Below are positions 38,387-46,879 of a DNA stretch of 64,000 nucleotides, piece by piece. Made by a program: the position numbers and the translations under genes. Numbering within the stretch: position 1 is the first letter of the stretch; each line of letters begins with the position of its first letter. The stretch comes from Sphingobacteriales bacterium (lineage in GTDB: Bacteria > Bacteroidota > Bacteroidia > Chitinophagales > UBA2359). The stretch lies in contig CP064999.1 of assembly GCA_016700115.1 (NCBI GenBank), positions 3,100,001 through 3,164,000 of the forward strand, in the 5' to 3' direction. The notes beneath the pieces are model-generated. The model saw only the letters and a program-made list of their open reading frames with translations. It did not search any database and had not been told where the DNA came from.

Positions 38387-40825
38387 ATGAGATATAAAAA
38401 ATCCACCATTAACCTGCGTTTAGTTCCGTTTTTGATTTTATGTTTAAACAGTCTAAACTCGTTGGCTGACAGCGTTTTATATACGCAGAATTTCAATTCA
38501 TGTACCGGACTTGCTGCTTCCGGTTGGACTACTTATTCTTTGCCTGCAGGTGCAAACTGGACTCTTGGAACACCGACAAACCCCGATGCAATGGGCTCAA
38601 CTATGAACGGAAGTTGCTTTGTCTTTTTTGATGACGATCTTTTGGGTAATACCACACAGGCAAATGGAGTTTGGTTGCGTTCTCCCTCAGTCAATACTTC
38701 TGCTTATGCTAAAATTACGTTGGAATTTGATTTGCATTTTCGCAAACATGAAGTGTTAAACTCCTCTCTCGAAATTTATGTGTCAACTTCTACAACTGTA
38801 CCCGGAACTCCGATAGCTACTTATCGAGAAAATGTTTCCGGCACACTTTATAGCCAAAATACTCATCAAACACTTGACATCTCTGCATTCAGAGGCTCAA
38901 CAACCTATGTGTTTTTTAAATATAAAGATGGTGGAGGACAATCTTGGTGGGCAGGAATAGATAATTTTGAAATCAAAGGCACATCAAGCGTAACCTGTGC
39001 CAATGCGGAAACCCTGATTGTTTCAGGAAACTGTACCTCAGGTGCTAATGCACTTAATACCTTTAATGGTACGCTCCCGTCTTGTGAAACTGATACTGAT
39101 GGTGCTGTCTGGTATAAATTTACCGCTCCTTCTTCCAATATCACTTTCACAACGAATGCAACCTTCAACGATGTTGTAACTATTTTCAGCGGTTCTTGTG
39201 CCGGACTGACAGAAATTGCATGTTTTAACAATGATGTTTTCGGCTTTGAGGGTGAAAGCAAATACTTAACCGGTCTATCAAACGGGGCTACCTATTATGT
39301 TAGGATAAGTGGAGCTACTCACACCTTTGGTGCTACTCAGGGAGGTTTTTGTTTATCTCTGATTAACGGCGGCAGCAATTCTACACCTCCCGGTAACGAC
39401 CTTTGTATAAATTCAGTTCCTCTGATTATGAATCAAACTTGTACTGTAGGTCAGAACTTGTTTGCAGATATGGATGGTCCAATCCCTTCACTTAACAATA
39501 AGGCCGACCATTCTATCTGGTATAATTTTATCGCCCCTGCCAGTGGCAGTGTTGTCATTTCATCTGGCGCAAATTTTGCCGAAACCCTTACATTGTTCAG
39601 TGGAAACTGTGCCGGTTTAACTGAGGTTGCCTGTAACGATATGGGCAGAGAACTTTACGCTTCAGGCCTAAGTTCAGGCAATGTTTATTATCTTCAGGTA
39701 AGCAGTTTTTTCAATTCACTTTGGGGAGATGTATGTGTTCGGGTAAGCAATATTCCGTCAGGTGCACCTACCAATGATGTCTGTTCTAATTCTACCCTCT
39801 TAACAGTTGGTGCAACAGCCTGCACTTCCGGCTCTAACCTTTTGGCAACAATGGATGGTCCTACTCCCTCCTGTAATATTTTCCCCGATGCTTCTATTTG
39901 GTATCGGTTTGTTGCTCCTGCTTCCGGGCAAGTTAGGATTAGTTCCGGGGCAGATTTTAATCACACTGTTTCTCTTTATACCGGCAGTTGCGGAAGTCTG
40001 ACACAAGTTGTATGCCTCGAAAATCCTGATAAATGTGGCGATCCTGTTTTGGTAAGCAACCTGACATCGGGCACGACCTATTATGTTCAGATTGCTTCTG
40101 TCAAAAATGCTTTTGGATATTTATATGGCAATGTCTGTGTGCGAATAACCAATGGAAACATTTCACCGGTAAAAGTAAAGGTCAAAGCTATGCTTGAAGG
40201 GGCTTATGACTCAAACACAGGGTTACTAACCAACAACCTCAATAGCTTAGGAGTACTTCCTTTAGCACAGCCTTACAGTGGCGCGCCCTGGAATTATGCA
40301 GGTCAGGAATGCTTAAATTTTCCTCCTGTAAATATGGTGGACTGGGTATTGGTCGAGTTGAGAAGTGCTGCGAATAGCAACACAGTTTCCGATAAAAAAG
40401 CAGCTGTTTTATTAACCGATGGAAGTATTGTTGACCCCGGAAGCGATGGGGTTTCGTTCTGGAATGTTTCACCTGCAAGTTATTTTATTGTTGTTCGCCA
40501 TAGAAATCACCTCGATGTAATTAGCAGTGCAACAGTCGCCATTCCTAATTCGAGTGCTTACAGTTTCACGGCAGCAGCTACACAAGCTATGGGAACTAAC
40601 CAGCTTAAAAACTTAGGAACCGGAATTTTCGCACTTCATTCAGGCGATTTGAATGGAGATGGGGTGATAACCGTGTCCGATTACAACCTTTTTGTTCAGC
40701 AGTCATCTTTTGTAAACGGCTATTATCCTGCAGACGCTTCCTTGGATAGAAGTGTAACAGTTGCCGATTTTAATTACTATCAGCCTAACGCAAGTATTTT
40801 GGGGGTTTCTCAAATCAGGTACTGA
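38387..40825 (+). CDS. Secreted multi-repeat protein with dockerin-like C-terminus
   Basis: The 812-aa protein starts at the ATG at 38387 (MRYKKSTINL), which gives a signal peptide ending near LNSLA. An earlier in-frame start 28 codons upstream lacks a good context. The N-terminal module (about 30-190) resembles MAM/choice-of-anchor sugar-binding-like domains (DFDLHFRKHEVLN, GGGQSWWAGIDNF). Three tandem repeats of about 130 residues follow with C...C pairs and the core SIWYxFxAPxSGxVxISSGAxF. The end carries a dockerin-like pair of calcium loops, LNGDGVITVSDYNLF and ASLDRSVTVADFNYY. It is probably extracellular. No sorting domain is seen. Confidence 0.77.
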   Translation: MRYKKSTINLRLVPFLILCLNSLNSLADSVLYTQNFNSCTGLAASGWTTYSLPAGANWTLGTPTNPDAMGSTMNGSCFVFFDDDLLGNTTQANGVWLRSPSVNTSAYAKITLEFDLHFRKHEVLNSSLEIYVSTSTTVPGTPIATYRENVSGTLYSQNTHQTLDISAFRGSTTYVFFKYKDGGGQSWWAGIDNFEIKGTSSVTCANAETLIVSGNCTSGANALNTFNGTLPSCETDTDGAVWYKFTAPSSNITFTTNATFNDVVTIFSGSCAGLTEIACFNNDVFGFEGESKYLTGLSNGATYYVRISGATHTFGATQGGFCLSLINGGSNSTPPGNDLCINSVPLIMNQTCTVGQNLFADMDGPIPSLNNKADHSIWYNFIAPASGSVVISSGANFAETLTLFSGNCAGLTEVACNDMGRELYASGLSSGNVYYLQVSSFFNSLWGDVCVRVSNIPSGAPTNDVCSNSTLLTVGATACTSGSNLLATMDGPTPSCNIFPDASIWYRFVAPASGQVRISSGADFNHTVSLYTGSCGSLTQVVCLENPDKCGDPVLVSNLTSGTTYYVQIASVKNAFGYLYGNVCVRITNGNISPVKVKVKAMLEGAYDSNTGLLTNNLNSLGVLPLAQPYSGAPWNYAGQECLNFPPVNMVDWVLVELRSAANSNTVSDKKAAVLLTDGSIVDPGSDGVSFWNVSPASYFIVVRHRNHLDVISSATVAIPNSSAYSFTAAATQAMGTNQLKNLGTGIFALHSGDLNGDGVITVSDYNLFVQQSSFVNGYYPADASLDRSVTVADFNYYQPNASILGVSQIRY

Positions 40826-40955
40826 TACTCAGAATTTTAGAACGTTTTATACTAAATCTTCTCGGCTTGTTAGCAGTCAGTAAAGTGGGTTTTTCATGCC
40901 AAAGAATGATTTTTGTATTATTGTTAGACTATTCTGAATTGAAATACGAATATGA

Positions 40956-41072
40956 CATTCTAAGCAGATTTATTGGTTATTACAGGTGGATTTTACCATT
41001 TCCGGCGTAATGTTTTATATTGCTCCGGAAATGAAACCAATGATTTGTTCAAGATTTGTGAAATATCGGTTT
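40956..41072. repeat. Left member of a diverged direct repeat flanking the 41-kb array
   Basis: Matches the right-hand copy at 41539-41634 in the same order: CTAAGCAGAT, then a TTTACCATTTYCGGCRTMATG block, GTTTTWTATTG, GCTCCGGA, and a terminal TCGGTT. Small insertions separate the blocks. It lies 27 bp left of the array. Confidence 0.65.
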
Positions 41073-41098
41073 AAAAAACTTACGATGTCTGTAAAAAA

Positions 41099-41505
41099 CT
41101 AAGGAGTAATAACCAAAACTAAGGAGTAATTACCAAACCTAAGGAGGAATCGGTTAAACCTAAGGAGGAATCGGTTAAACCTAAGGAGGAATCGGTTAAA
41201 CCTAAGGAGGAATCAGTTAAACCTAAGGAGGAATCAGTTAAACCTAAGGAGGAATCGGTTAAACCTAAGGAGGAATCAGTTAAACCTAAGGAGGAATCAG
41301 TTAAACCTAAGGAGGAATCAGTTAAACCTAAGGAGGAATCAGTTAAACCTAAGGAGGAATCAGTTAAACCTAAGGAGGAATCAGTTAAACCTAAGGAGGA
41401 ATCAGTTAAACCTAAGGAGGAATCGGTTAAACCTAAGGAGGAATCGGTTAAACCTAAGGAGGAATCGGTTAAACCTAAGGAGGAATCAGTTAAACCTAAG
41501 GAGAA
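41099..41505. repeat. Near-perfect 21-bp tandem array, about 20 units
   Basis: Unit starts (CTAAGG) are at 41099, 41119 and then every 21 bp from 41139 to 41496. The first two steps are 20 bp and the first two units are diverged; the next 17 steps are exact. The core is CCTAAGGAGGAATC followed by RGTTAAA. The R position is G in the three leftmost perfect units, A in most middle units, and G again in three of the four rightmost perfect units. Units abut with no spacers. The array lies between convergent genes. Confidence 0.95.
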
Positions 41506-41538
41506 ATGCAAAAATGACATGCTAAACAGCTTAAAAGG

Positions 41539-41634
41539 CATCTAAGCAGATGGAATTTACCATTTTCGGCATCATGTTTTTTATTGTTTCAGTAAAGTAT
41601 AGGCTGATTTGCTCCGGACTTATGAAGTGTCGGT
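41539..41634. repeat. Right member of the diverged direct repeat flanking the 41-kb array
   Basis: Copy of 40956-41072 with the blocks CTAAGCAGAT, TTTACCATTTTCGGCATC, TTTTTTATTG, GCTCCGGA and GTCGGTT. A block of about 24 bp is inserted before GCTCCGGA. Flanking this array with an imperfect repeat suggests that array plus flank arose by duplication. Confidence 0.6.
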
Positions 41635-41911
41635 TGGTGAACTTTCTTTTGGTGTGCTGAGATATTGTATAAAAGGGATTGAGTGCCGAACTGAAAGGTG
41701 GCAGGAAGACAAGAAAAACAATTTCGGGTATAATCGGCTTACTTTCTTTGTTGAAAGCCCTATTGTCTAAAACAATAATACAGCTTTCGACCTAAAAGTT
41801 ATATACTGTCATAGTTTTAAATGATAAACATAAGAAAATATAACAATCACCAAATCAAAGGCTATAATATTTCTCATATCCCTATAACAAGTCAGGGAGG
41901 TTTGTATAAAT

Positions 41912-41949
41912 CAAAACACCTGTTGTTTTTTTATGCAACAGGTGTTTTG
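41912..41949 (-). terminator. Strong terminator after the DUF4199 gene
   Basis: A perfect 14-bp stem CAAAACACCTGTTG (41912-41925) / CAACAGGTGTTTTG (41936-41949) encloses a T-rich 10-nt loop. It lies about 50 bp past the minus-strand stop. Confidence 0.75.
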
Positions 41950-41999
41950 GCTTAATAAAATTTGGAATTAACCCTGTATGGTTGAGGCGTTTGTTTGAG

Positions 42000-42491
42000 T
42001 TAGGAATTGGAGGGAGTTTTACTTTTAACAAAAAATGCAACAATGGCTGAAGTAATTGTTCCGATTATGAATGATCCTACTGTACCTTGTATAATATAGC
42101 TTTTCAGATTAAAATAATTTTCGGCATCAGCCTGGGTCATTTTTCCGGTACGAACTGCATAATCAATGACATTTGGGAAATATTCCGGTGAAATTAATAG
42201 GGATATAATGCTTTGGGTAAGGGGGTTTAACAAGGTGATAATTAATGTTACGCTTATTCCAAAAATAAAGCCTTGTTTGTATGTCATGGTTCCGTTGTAA
42301 AAATTCTTTTTTTTATCACGCATGGCAAATACATATACTGCTATGGCAGGAATAAACACAAAATTAGTATATATCGGATGTTTGTCAATATGAATGCTGT
42401 GCAGACCGGCCAGTTTTTCAAGGAACATCCAAAGCAGCATCATACCTACAAAAATCAAAGCCCATTTAATTTCAGTTTGATAATTTTTCAT
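42000..42491 (-). CDS. DUF4199 family membrane protein
   Basis: The 163-aa protein has four membrane helices at about residues 10-28, 38-56, 70-92 and 135-158. The middle stretch MTYKQGFIFGISVTLIITLL and the NVIDYAVRTGKMTQADAENYFN loop match DUF4199 proteins of Bacteroidota. Function is not known. It lies 30 bp downstream of the membrane-TPR gene on the same strand and may be cotranscribed with it. Confidence 0.75.
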   Translation of the reverse strand: MKNYQTEIKWALIFVGMMLLWMFLEKLAGLHSIHIDKHPIYTNFVFIPAIAVYVFAMRDKKKNFYNGTMTYKQGFIFGISVTLIITLLNPLTQSIISLLISPEYFPNVIDYAVRTGKMTQADAENYFNLKSYIIQGTVGSFIIGTITSAIVAFFVKSKTPSNS

Positions 42492-42521
42492 TGTTTGTTA
42501 TTTGGTTGGTAAGTTGAAGTA

Positions 42522-44453
42522 CTAATTTTGCAACCCTTGTAAGTAATCGGCAGGAACCTGCAATCCCATTTTTTGAGCCTTTTGAGCATCTGATAATGCA
42601 GCCTGTTTGTTTCCCATAGCATTGTAAGAGTAGGATCGGTTCAGATAGTATTGTGGGATGGTATTGTTGATTTGGATGGCTTTGTTAAAATCTTGAAGAG
42701 ATTCTTCATAACGTCCGAGTTTTTGTTTTGATACTCCTTTAGAATTCCAGATACCATCATGTTTTGGGTCGAGTTCTAAATACTTTGTAAAATCTTTCAG
42801 GGCAAGCTCATTTTGATCGAGAAGGTCATAGTGTATTCCGCGATTAAAGTAAATGCTTGAAAAACTAGGGTCGAGTTTTATTGCACTGTCAAAATCCCGC
42901 ATTGCTTCTTCGTATCGTTTTCCCCTTACATGAATAATAGCTCGATTGGTGAGAGCTTTAACGTTTTCGGGGTCTAACTGCAAGGCTTTGTTATAATCGG
43001 CAAGAGCGAGGTCGTCTTTCATCTGATCGAAATAAATATTACCTCTGTTGTTATAGGTCAGTGGATATTGTGGGTTGATTTCTATCACCTTGTTATAATC
43101 CTGCATTGCTTTGTCGTTTTGTTTGATGCTTCGGTAATATACACCCCGATTATCATAAGCCACATCTGAACGGGGATATTTATTAATTACATCTGTCCAA
43201 AGTGTTTCACTGTTTTTCCAGACTTTTACCCTTTGAAATGTGAGCAGACTGAAAAATAGCAGTACAACGGCCGTTGCGCCCCAAATCAGGTTTTTGTACT
43301 GAGGTCTGTTTTGAAGAAACAAACTGATACCGGCAGTCAATGGAATGGCAAGCCCTAAATATGGAAGATAGGAGTATCGCTCGGCTATAATGGCACGCCC
43401 TACTTCGACAAACTGCAAAACCAACACAATATTGACGAGATAGAACCCCACTCCAAAAACCAGATAGCGTGTTTTTTTTGCACTCCAAACCACAGCACTT
43501 ACAAATAGTGCGGCGGCAAACGGTGCAATCTGAAAAACAAGAGGCAAACTTCCTTTGGTAAGCGCCGGATAGGGATGAAGTGCTGAAAGTTTAAACGGAG
43601 CAAAAAACCGGACGATATAGTTCAGAAAACTATATGACGCAAACTGAATGTGTTGTAAAAACGAATAACGGGCGAACTCCGGCATTGCATCTTTAGATTG
43701 AATACCGACTGTTGCTAACCCGATCGCAATAGAAATGGGTAATAATGCTACTTTTTCCAGCATCATTTTTACCCCAAACCGGCGCCCTTTCAGGTAGTCA
43801 ATCAATGGCAACACTAATGGCAATACAACAGCAGAAGGTTTAGAAAGTACTGATAAAACAAAAAACAAAGCAGTGAGTAAATACCACTTTACCGGAAAAT
43901 TTAACTCTATATATTTAAGGTATGAAATGAGTGAAAGCAGAAAAAATGCAGTAAACAAGACATCTTTGCGTTCTGAAATCCAGGCAACAGACTCAACATG
44001 CATGGGGTGGAGGGCAAAAATTGCAGCCGTTACCCATGCTGCATATTCGTTTTTGTAGCCAAACAGAGCAAAAGTAAAATAGAAAACCAGTACTGTGTTC
44101 AATAAATGAAATATCAGATTGACAATATGATACCACTCCGGCGAAAGCCCTGAAATCTGATAATCAATTGCCAAAGACAAGATGGTCAGAGGGTGGTAAT
44201 TGGAAGCAATTTGTTGCGTAAAAATAGTTTTTAAGTTCTGAGCGTTCAGGCTTTTTACAAACGGGTTTTCAGTGATGTAAAGCCCATCGTCCCAGGTATT
44301 GATTAACTCATTGGAAATAGAGGGGAGATAGACTAAGAGGGTTAACAGCAAAATTCCGCTTAAGGGAATCCACAATTTGCGATTTATAGAGATTAAACTT
44401 CCAGTATGTTCAGATTTTGTTTTCTGCTTTTTAAGTTCTTTGCGCTTAGACAT
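42522..44453 (-). CDS. Multi-span membrane protein with C-terminal TPR repeats (TMTC-like)
   Basis: The 643-aa protein has an N-terminal half with about 9-10 hydrophobic helices (about residues 30-400). It resembles GT-C-type glycosyltransferases (HPMHVESVAWISERKDVLF is a conserved loop of such proteins). The C-terminal half has about seven tetratricopeptide repeats (AYDNRGVYYRSI, TYNNRGNIYFDQM, ALTNRAIIHVRG, IYFNRGIHYDLL and similar). This layout parallels TMTC-type O-mannosyltransferases. A role in glycosylating surface or secreted proteins is a guess from architecture. Confidence 0.78.
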   Translation of the reverse strand: MSKRKELKKQKTKSEHTGSLISINRKLWIPLSGILLLTLLVYLPSISNELINTWDDGLYITENPFVKSLNAQNLKTIFTQQIASNYHPLTILSLAIDYQISGLSPEWYHIVNLIFHLLNTVLVFYFTFALFGYKNEYAAWVTAAIFALHPMHVESVAWISERKDVLFTAFFLLSLISYLKYIELNFPVKWYLLTALFFVLSVLSKPSAVVLPLVLPLIDYLKGRRFGVKMMLEKVALLPISIAIGLATVGIQSKDAMPEFARYSFLQHIQFASYSFLNYIVRFFAPFKLSALHPYPALTKGSLPLVFQIAPFAAALFVSAVVWSAKKTRYLVFGVGFYLVNIVLVLQFVEVGRAIIAERYSYLPYLGLAIPLTAGISLFLQNRPQYKNLIWGATAVVLLFFSLLTFQRVKVWKNSETLWTDVINKYPRSDVAYDNRGVYYRSIKQNDKAMQDYNKVIEINPQYPLTYNNRGNIYFDQMKDDLALADYNKALQLDPENVKALTNRAIIHVRGKRYEEAMRDFDSAIKLDPSFSSIYFNRGIHYDLLDQNELALKDFTKYLELDPKHDGIWNSKGVSKQKLGRYEESLQDFNKAIQINNTIPQYYLNRSYSYNAMGNKQAALSDAQKAQKMGLQVPADYLQGLQN

Positions 44454-44494
44454 GTATCTGCGGTTTGGTTGATAAGATAGGGAAGGATGGATAA

Positions 44495-44725
44495 TCAGAG
44501 GTTGGTCAGAACTTTTTTGCTGCTACGGACATAATTTCGAAGATTGAGCACAAAAGCCATAGTCATATAGACAAACAAAGGTGAACCAAGGGTTAGAAAG
44601 GAAGTATAGACAAAAAACAAACGAATATGCCTGATGGGAATGCCCATTTTATCGCCAATATAGGAACATACACCAAATGCTTGAGTTTCCAAAAGGTTTC
44701 GCCAGTTGATAAGTAGATGTTTCAT
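44495..44725 (-). CDS. PspC domain protein
   Basis: The 76-aa membrane protein has the PspC pattern AFGVCSYIGDKMGIPIRHIRLFFVYTSF, then one more hydrophobic helix. PspC-type proteins sit in the inner membrane and often accompany envelope stress functions. Here the domain stands alone, 41 bp upstream of the membrane-TPR gene on the same strand. A promoter-like pair of boxes precedes it. Confidence 0.82.
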   Translation of the reverse strand: MKHLLINWRNLLETQAFGVCSYIGDKMGIPIRHIRLFFVYTSFLTLGSPLFVYMTMAFVLNLRNYVRSSKKVLTNL

Positions 44726-44819
44726 GGTTTAAATAGGATGGTTTAGTCGGTTGGTGGTTTTAATTCAATACAATTGTATTCTACACGGTTCCCTGTTGGC
44801 TTTATGTCCTTAATACTGG

Positions 44820-44855
44820 CAAATGTAAGAAGGATTTGGAAAAGAGATTTACAAA
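44820..44855 (-). promoter_or_regulatory. Promoter-like boxes before the PspC gene
   Basis: The plus-strand CAAATGTA (44820-44827) reads TACATTTG on the minus strand, matching TAnnTTTG. A CAAA at 44852-44855 (TTTG on minus) is in the approximate -33 position. The start codon is about 95 bp downstream. Confidence 0.4.
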
Positions 44856-44891
44856 TTGTTTACAGATTAAATCCAACACTAAATATTCTTT

Positions 44892-45887
44892 TCATAACTC
44901 ATTAGCCAAATCAGCGATGTGGTTTTCATCAATGAATTCCATACACCTGAAATGTTTTTTTGGACAAGCTTCGAAACCGATTTTTGAACAAGGGCGGCAG
45001 CTTAGTCCCGAAACCTCGAACATAGTCGAGTTAGAAGGGTTTTTTAGTGGTAAATATGGATACATTCCAAACTCCGGAATGGTGTTTCCCCAAATGCTAA
45101 TGATGGGTTTGTTAAAAGCCGCAGCAATGTGCATTAACCCTGTATCCGGTGTAATAACTTTGGTTGCCTGACGAATTATGGAAGCGGACTGCGTAAGGCT
45201 GAACTTTCCACATGCGTTAAAAACCTGATTGGGTAGCTTTTGAGAAAGTTTTTGCCCGGTTTCACCATCTTTTTCGTTTCCAAGTACAATGACCGGCATC
45301 TTCAAAAGCTCGCATATATTAAGCAGTTTATGAAATGGAAGACATTTGGTTGCATGAGCTGCCCCAACAGGCATAGCCACAAAATGTTTTGACCCCAAGC
45401 GTGGAAAAGTTTGAGCAATGTTTACTTCTTCTTCAAAAGGAATAAAGAAGTCCAGCCCCGCTCCATCGTTTTGTACACCCAGAAATGAAACAGTTTCCAA
45501 ATACCTGTCCACAATATGCAGATTAGGGAGGCAATTATATTTAAACTGCACCATCAGCCATTTTTGAAGGTTCAGTTTTTGATAAGATTTTGACGGTATA
45601 TTAAGGTTGCATTTGAGCAATAAAGTACGTTGGTTGTTATGCAGGTCTATCAGGTGAGTAAAATCTTCTTTTTTAAGTACCTCTGCGGTTTGCCTGACCG
45701 AATTCATCCAAAAGTGGATTTTTGAGATATAAGGGTTTGATCTCAGGATGCCGGAAAATTGCGGTTTGGTCAAAAAATGAATTTCAATATCAGGAATTTG
45801 AAGTTTCAGACATCTGATTACGGGGGTAGTCAGAACAATATCGCCTATTGAACTGAGCCGGATTATCAGGATTTTTAAAGGAGGCAT
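44892..45887 (-). CDS. Glycosyltransferase family 9 (heptosyltransferase-like)
   Basis: The 331-aa protein begins ILIIRLSSIGDIVLTTPVIR, the hallmark of family 9 heptosyltransferases, and contains the C-terminal nucleotide-sugar region TPDTGLMHIAAAFNKPIISIWG. It probably adds a heptose or related sugar to lipopolysaccharide core or another glycan. The neighbour upstream is panB at 42 bp, without a functional link. Confidence 0.88.
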   Translation of the reverse strand: MPPLKILIIRLSSIGDIVLTTPVIRCLKLQIPDIEIHFLTKPQFSGILRSNPYISKIHFWMNSVRQTAEVLKKEDFTHLIDLHNNQRTLLLKCNLNIPSKSYQKLNLQKWLMVQFKYNCLPNLHIVDRYLETVSFLGVQNDGAGLDFFIPFEEEVNIAQTFPRLGSKHFVAMPVGAAHATKCLPFHKLLNICELLKMPVIVLGNEKDGETGQKLSQKLPNQVFNACGKFSLTQSASIIRQATKVITPDTGLMHIAAAFNKPIISIWGNTIPEFGMYPYLPLKNPSNSTMFEVSGLSCRPCSKIGFEACPKKHFRCMEFIDENHIADLANEL

Positions 45888-45928
45888 ATTTTGACAGGGT
45901 TAAAAAGAAATAAGGCAAACCTGACCGT

Positions 45929-46750
45929 TTAATATTGCTCCTTGTCGTTGGGGAAATCACCGGTTTTAACATCTTCTACATAATTTTGAACAGCACTTTT
46001 TATGTCTGAAAAGAGGTTGAGGTATCTTCTCAGGAATCGGGGGTTAAAATCCTGTGTAATACCGAGCATATCATGAAGTACTAAAACCTGTCCGTCCACA
46101 AAATGACCTGCGCCAATTCCTATGATGGGGATGCTGACAGCCTGAGCCACTCTTTGTCCCAATATGGCGGGAATTTTTTCGACCACGATGGAAAAACATC
46201 CAATTTTTTCCAATAAAATGGCATCTTCTATCAATCTTTCGGCTTCTTCTTCCTCTTTTGCTCTTACTGTATAAGTCCCGAATTTATAAATTGATTGTGG
46301 GGTAAGCCCTAAATGCCCCATGACAGGAACACCTGCGCTCAATATGCGGCTGATTGAATTTTTGACCTCTCTTCCCCCTTCTAATTTTATAGCATGTGCT
46401 CCGGATTCTTTCATGATACGGATGGTAGAGGCAAGTGCTTTTTTAGAATTTCCCTGATAAGAACCAAAAGGCAGGTCAACCACTACCAAAGCTCGTTTGA
46501 CGGCTTTTACCACAGAGGAGGCATGGTAAATCATTTGGTCGAGGGTGATGGGCAAGGTAGTTTCGTGTCCTGCCATTACATTTGAAGCCGAGTCTCCAAC
46601 AAGAATAATATCAATACCAGCATCATCAACAATTCGAGCCATCGAAAAGTCGTAAGCCGTAAGCATGGAGATTTTTTCTTCCTGATCTTTCATGGCTTGC
46701 AAGACATGGGTGGTTACCCTTTTTACATCTATTCGTTTATGGATGGACAT
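45929..46750 (-). CDS. panB: PanB 3-methyl-2-oxobutanoate hydroxymethyltransferase
   Basis: The 273-aa enzyme transfers a hydroxymethyl group from methylene-THF to ketoisovalerate in the pantothenate pathway. Motifs are MLTAYDFSMARIVDDAG, ILVGDSASNVMAGHETTLP, AIKLEGG, GHLGLTPQS and the late GIGAG region. Length is normal. No other pan gene is in the window. Confidence 0.94.
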   Translation of the reverse strand: MSIHKRIDVKRVTTHVLQAMKDQEEKISMLTAYDFSMARIVDDAGIDIILVGDSASNVMAGHETTLPITLDQMIYHASSVVKAVKRALVVVDLPFGSYQGNSKKALASTIRIMKESGAHAIKLEGGREVKNSISRILSAGVPVMGHLGLTPQSIYKFGTYTVRAKEEEEAERLIEDAILLEKIGCFSIVVEKIPAILGQRVAQAVSIPIIGIGAGHFVDGQVLVLHDMLGITQDFNPRFLRRYLNLFSDIKSAVQNYVEDVKTGDFPNDKEQY

Positions 46751-46821
46751 GAGTAAGTATGAATGTTAAAGTGAGTTAAAAAACCGACAATTGGGTTGCA
46801 AAATACTGAAATCTGCAAAAG

Positions 46822-46855
46822 TTGTGTGAAAATACCGCTGAAACAGGTACTTTTG
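46822..46855 (+). promoter_or_regulatory. Promoter-like boxes before the lipoprotein gene
   Basis: TACTTTTG at 46848-46855 matches the Bacteroidota -7 consensus TAnnTTTG. TTG at 46822-46824 is 23 bp upstream in the -33 position. The chosen ATG at 46880 follows about 25 bp downstream, which supports that start over longer in-frame alternatives. Confidence 0.5.
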
Positions 46856-46879
46856 AAGCAAAATTACCAATTTAGCCCA

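Noticed and set aside
41119..41541. Minus-strand ORF of 140 codons with a repeated SSLGLTD heptapeptide in the 41-kb array
   Set aside because: It results from a stop-free frame of a 21-bp repeat; the plus strand also has a stop-free frame (PKEESVK repeated). Nothing suggests a signal, domain or start context, and both frames are synonymous at the variable base, so coding is not favoured.
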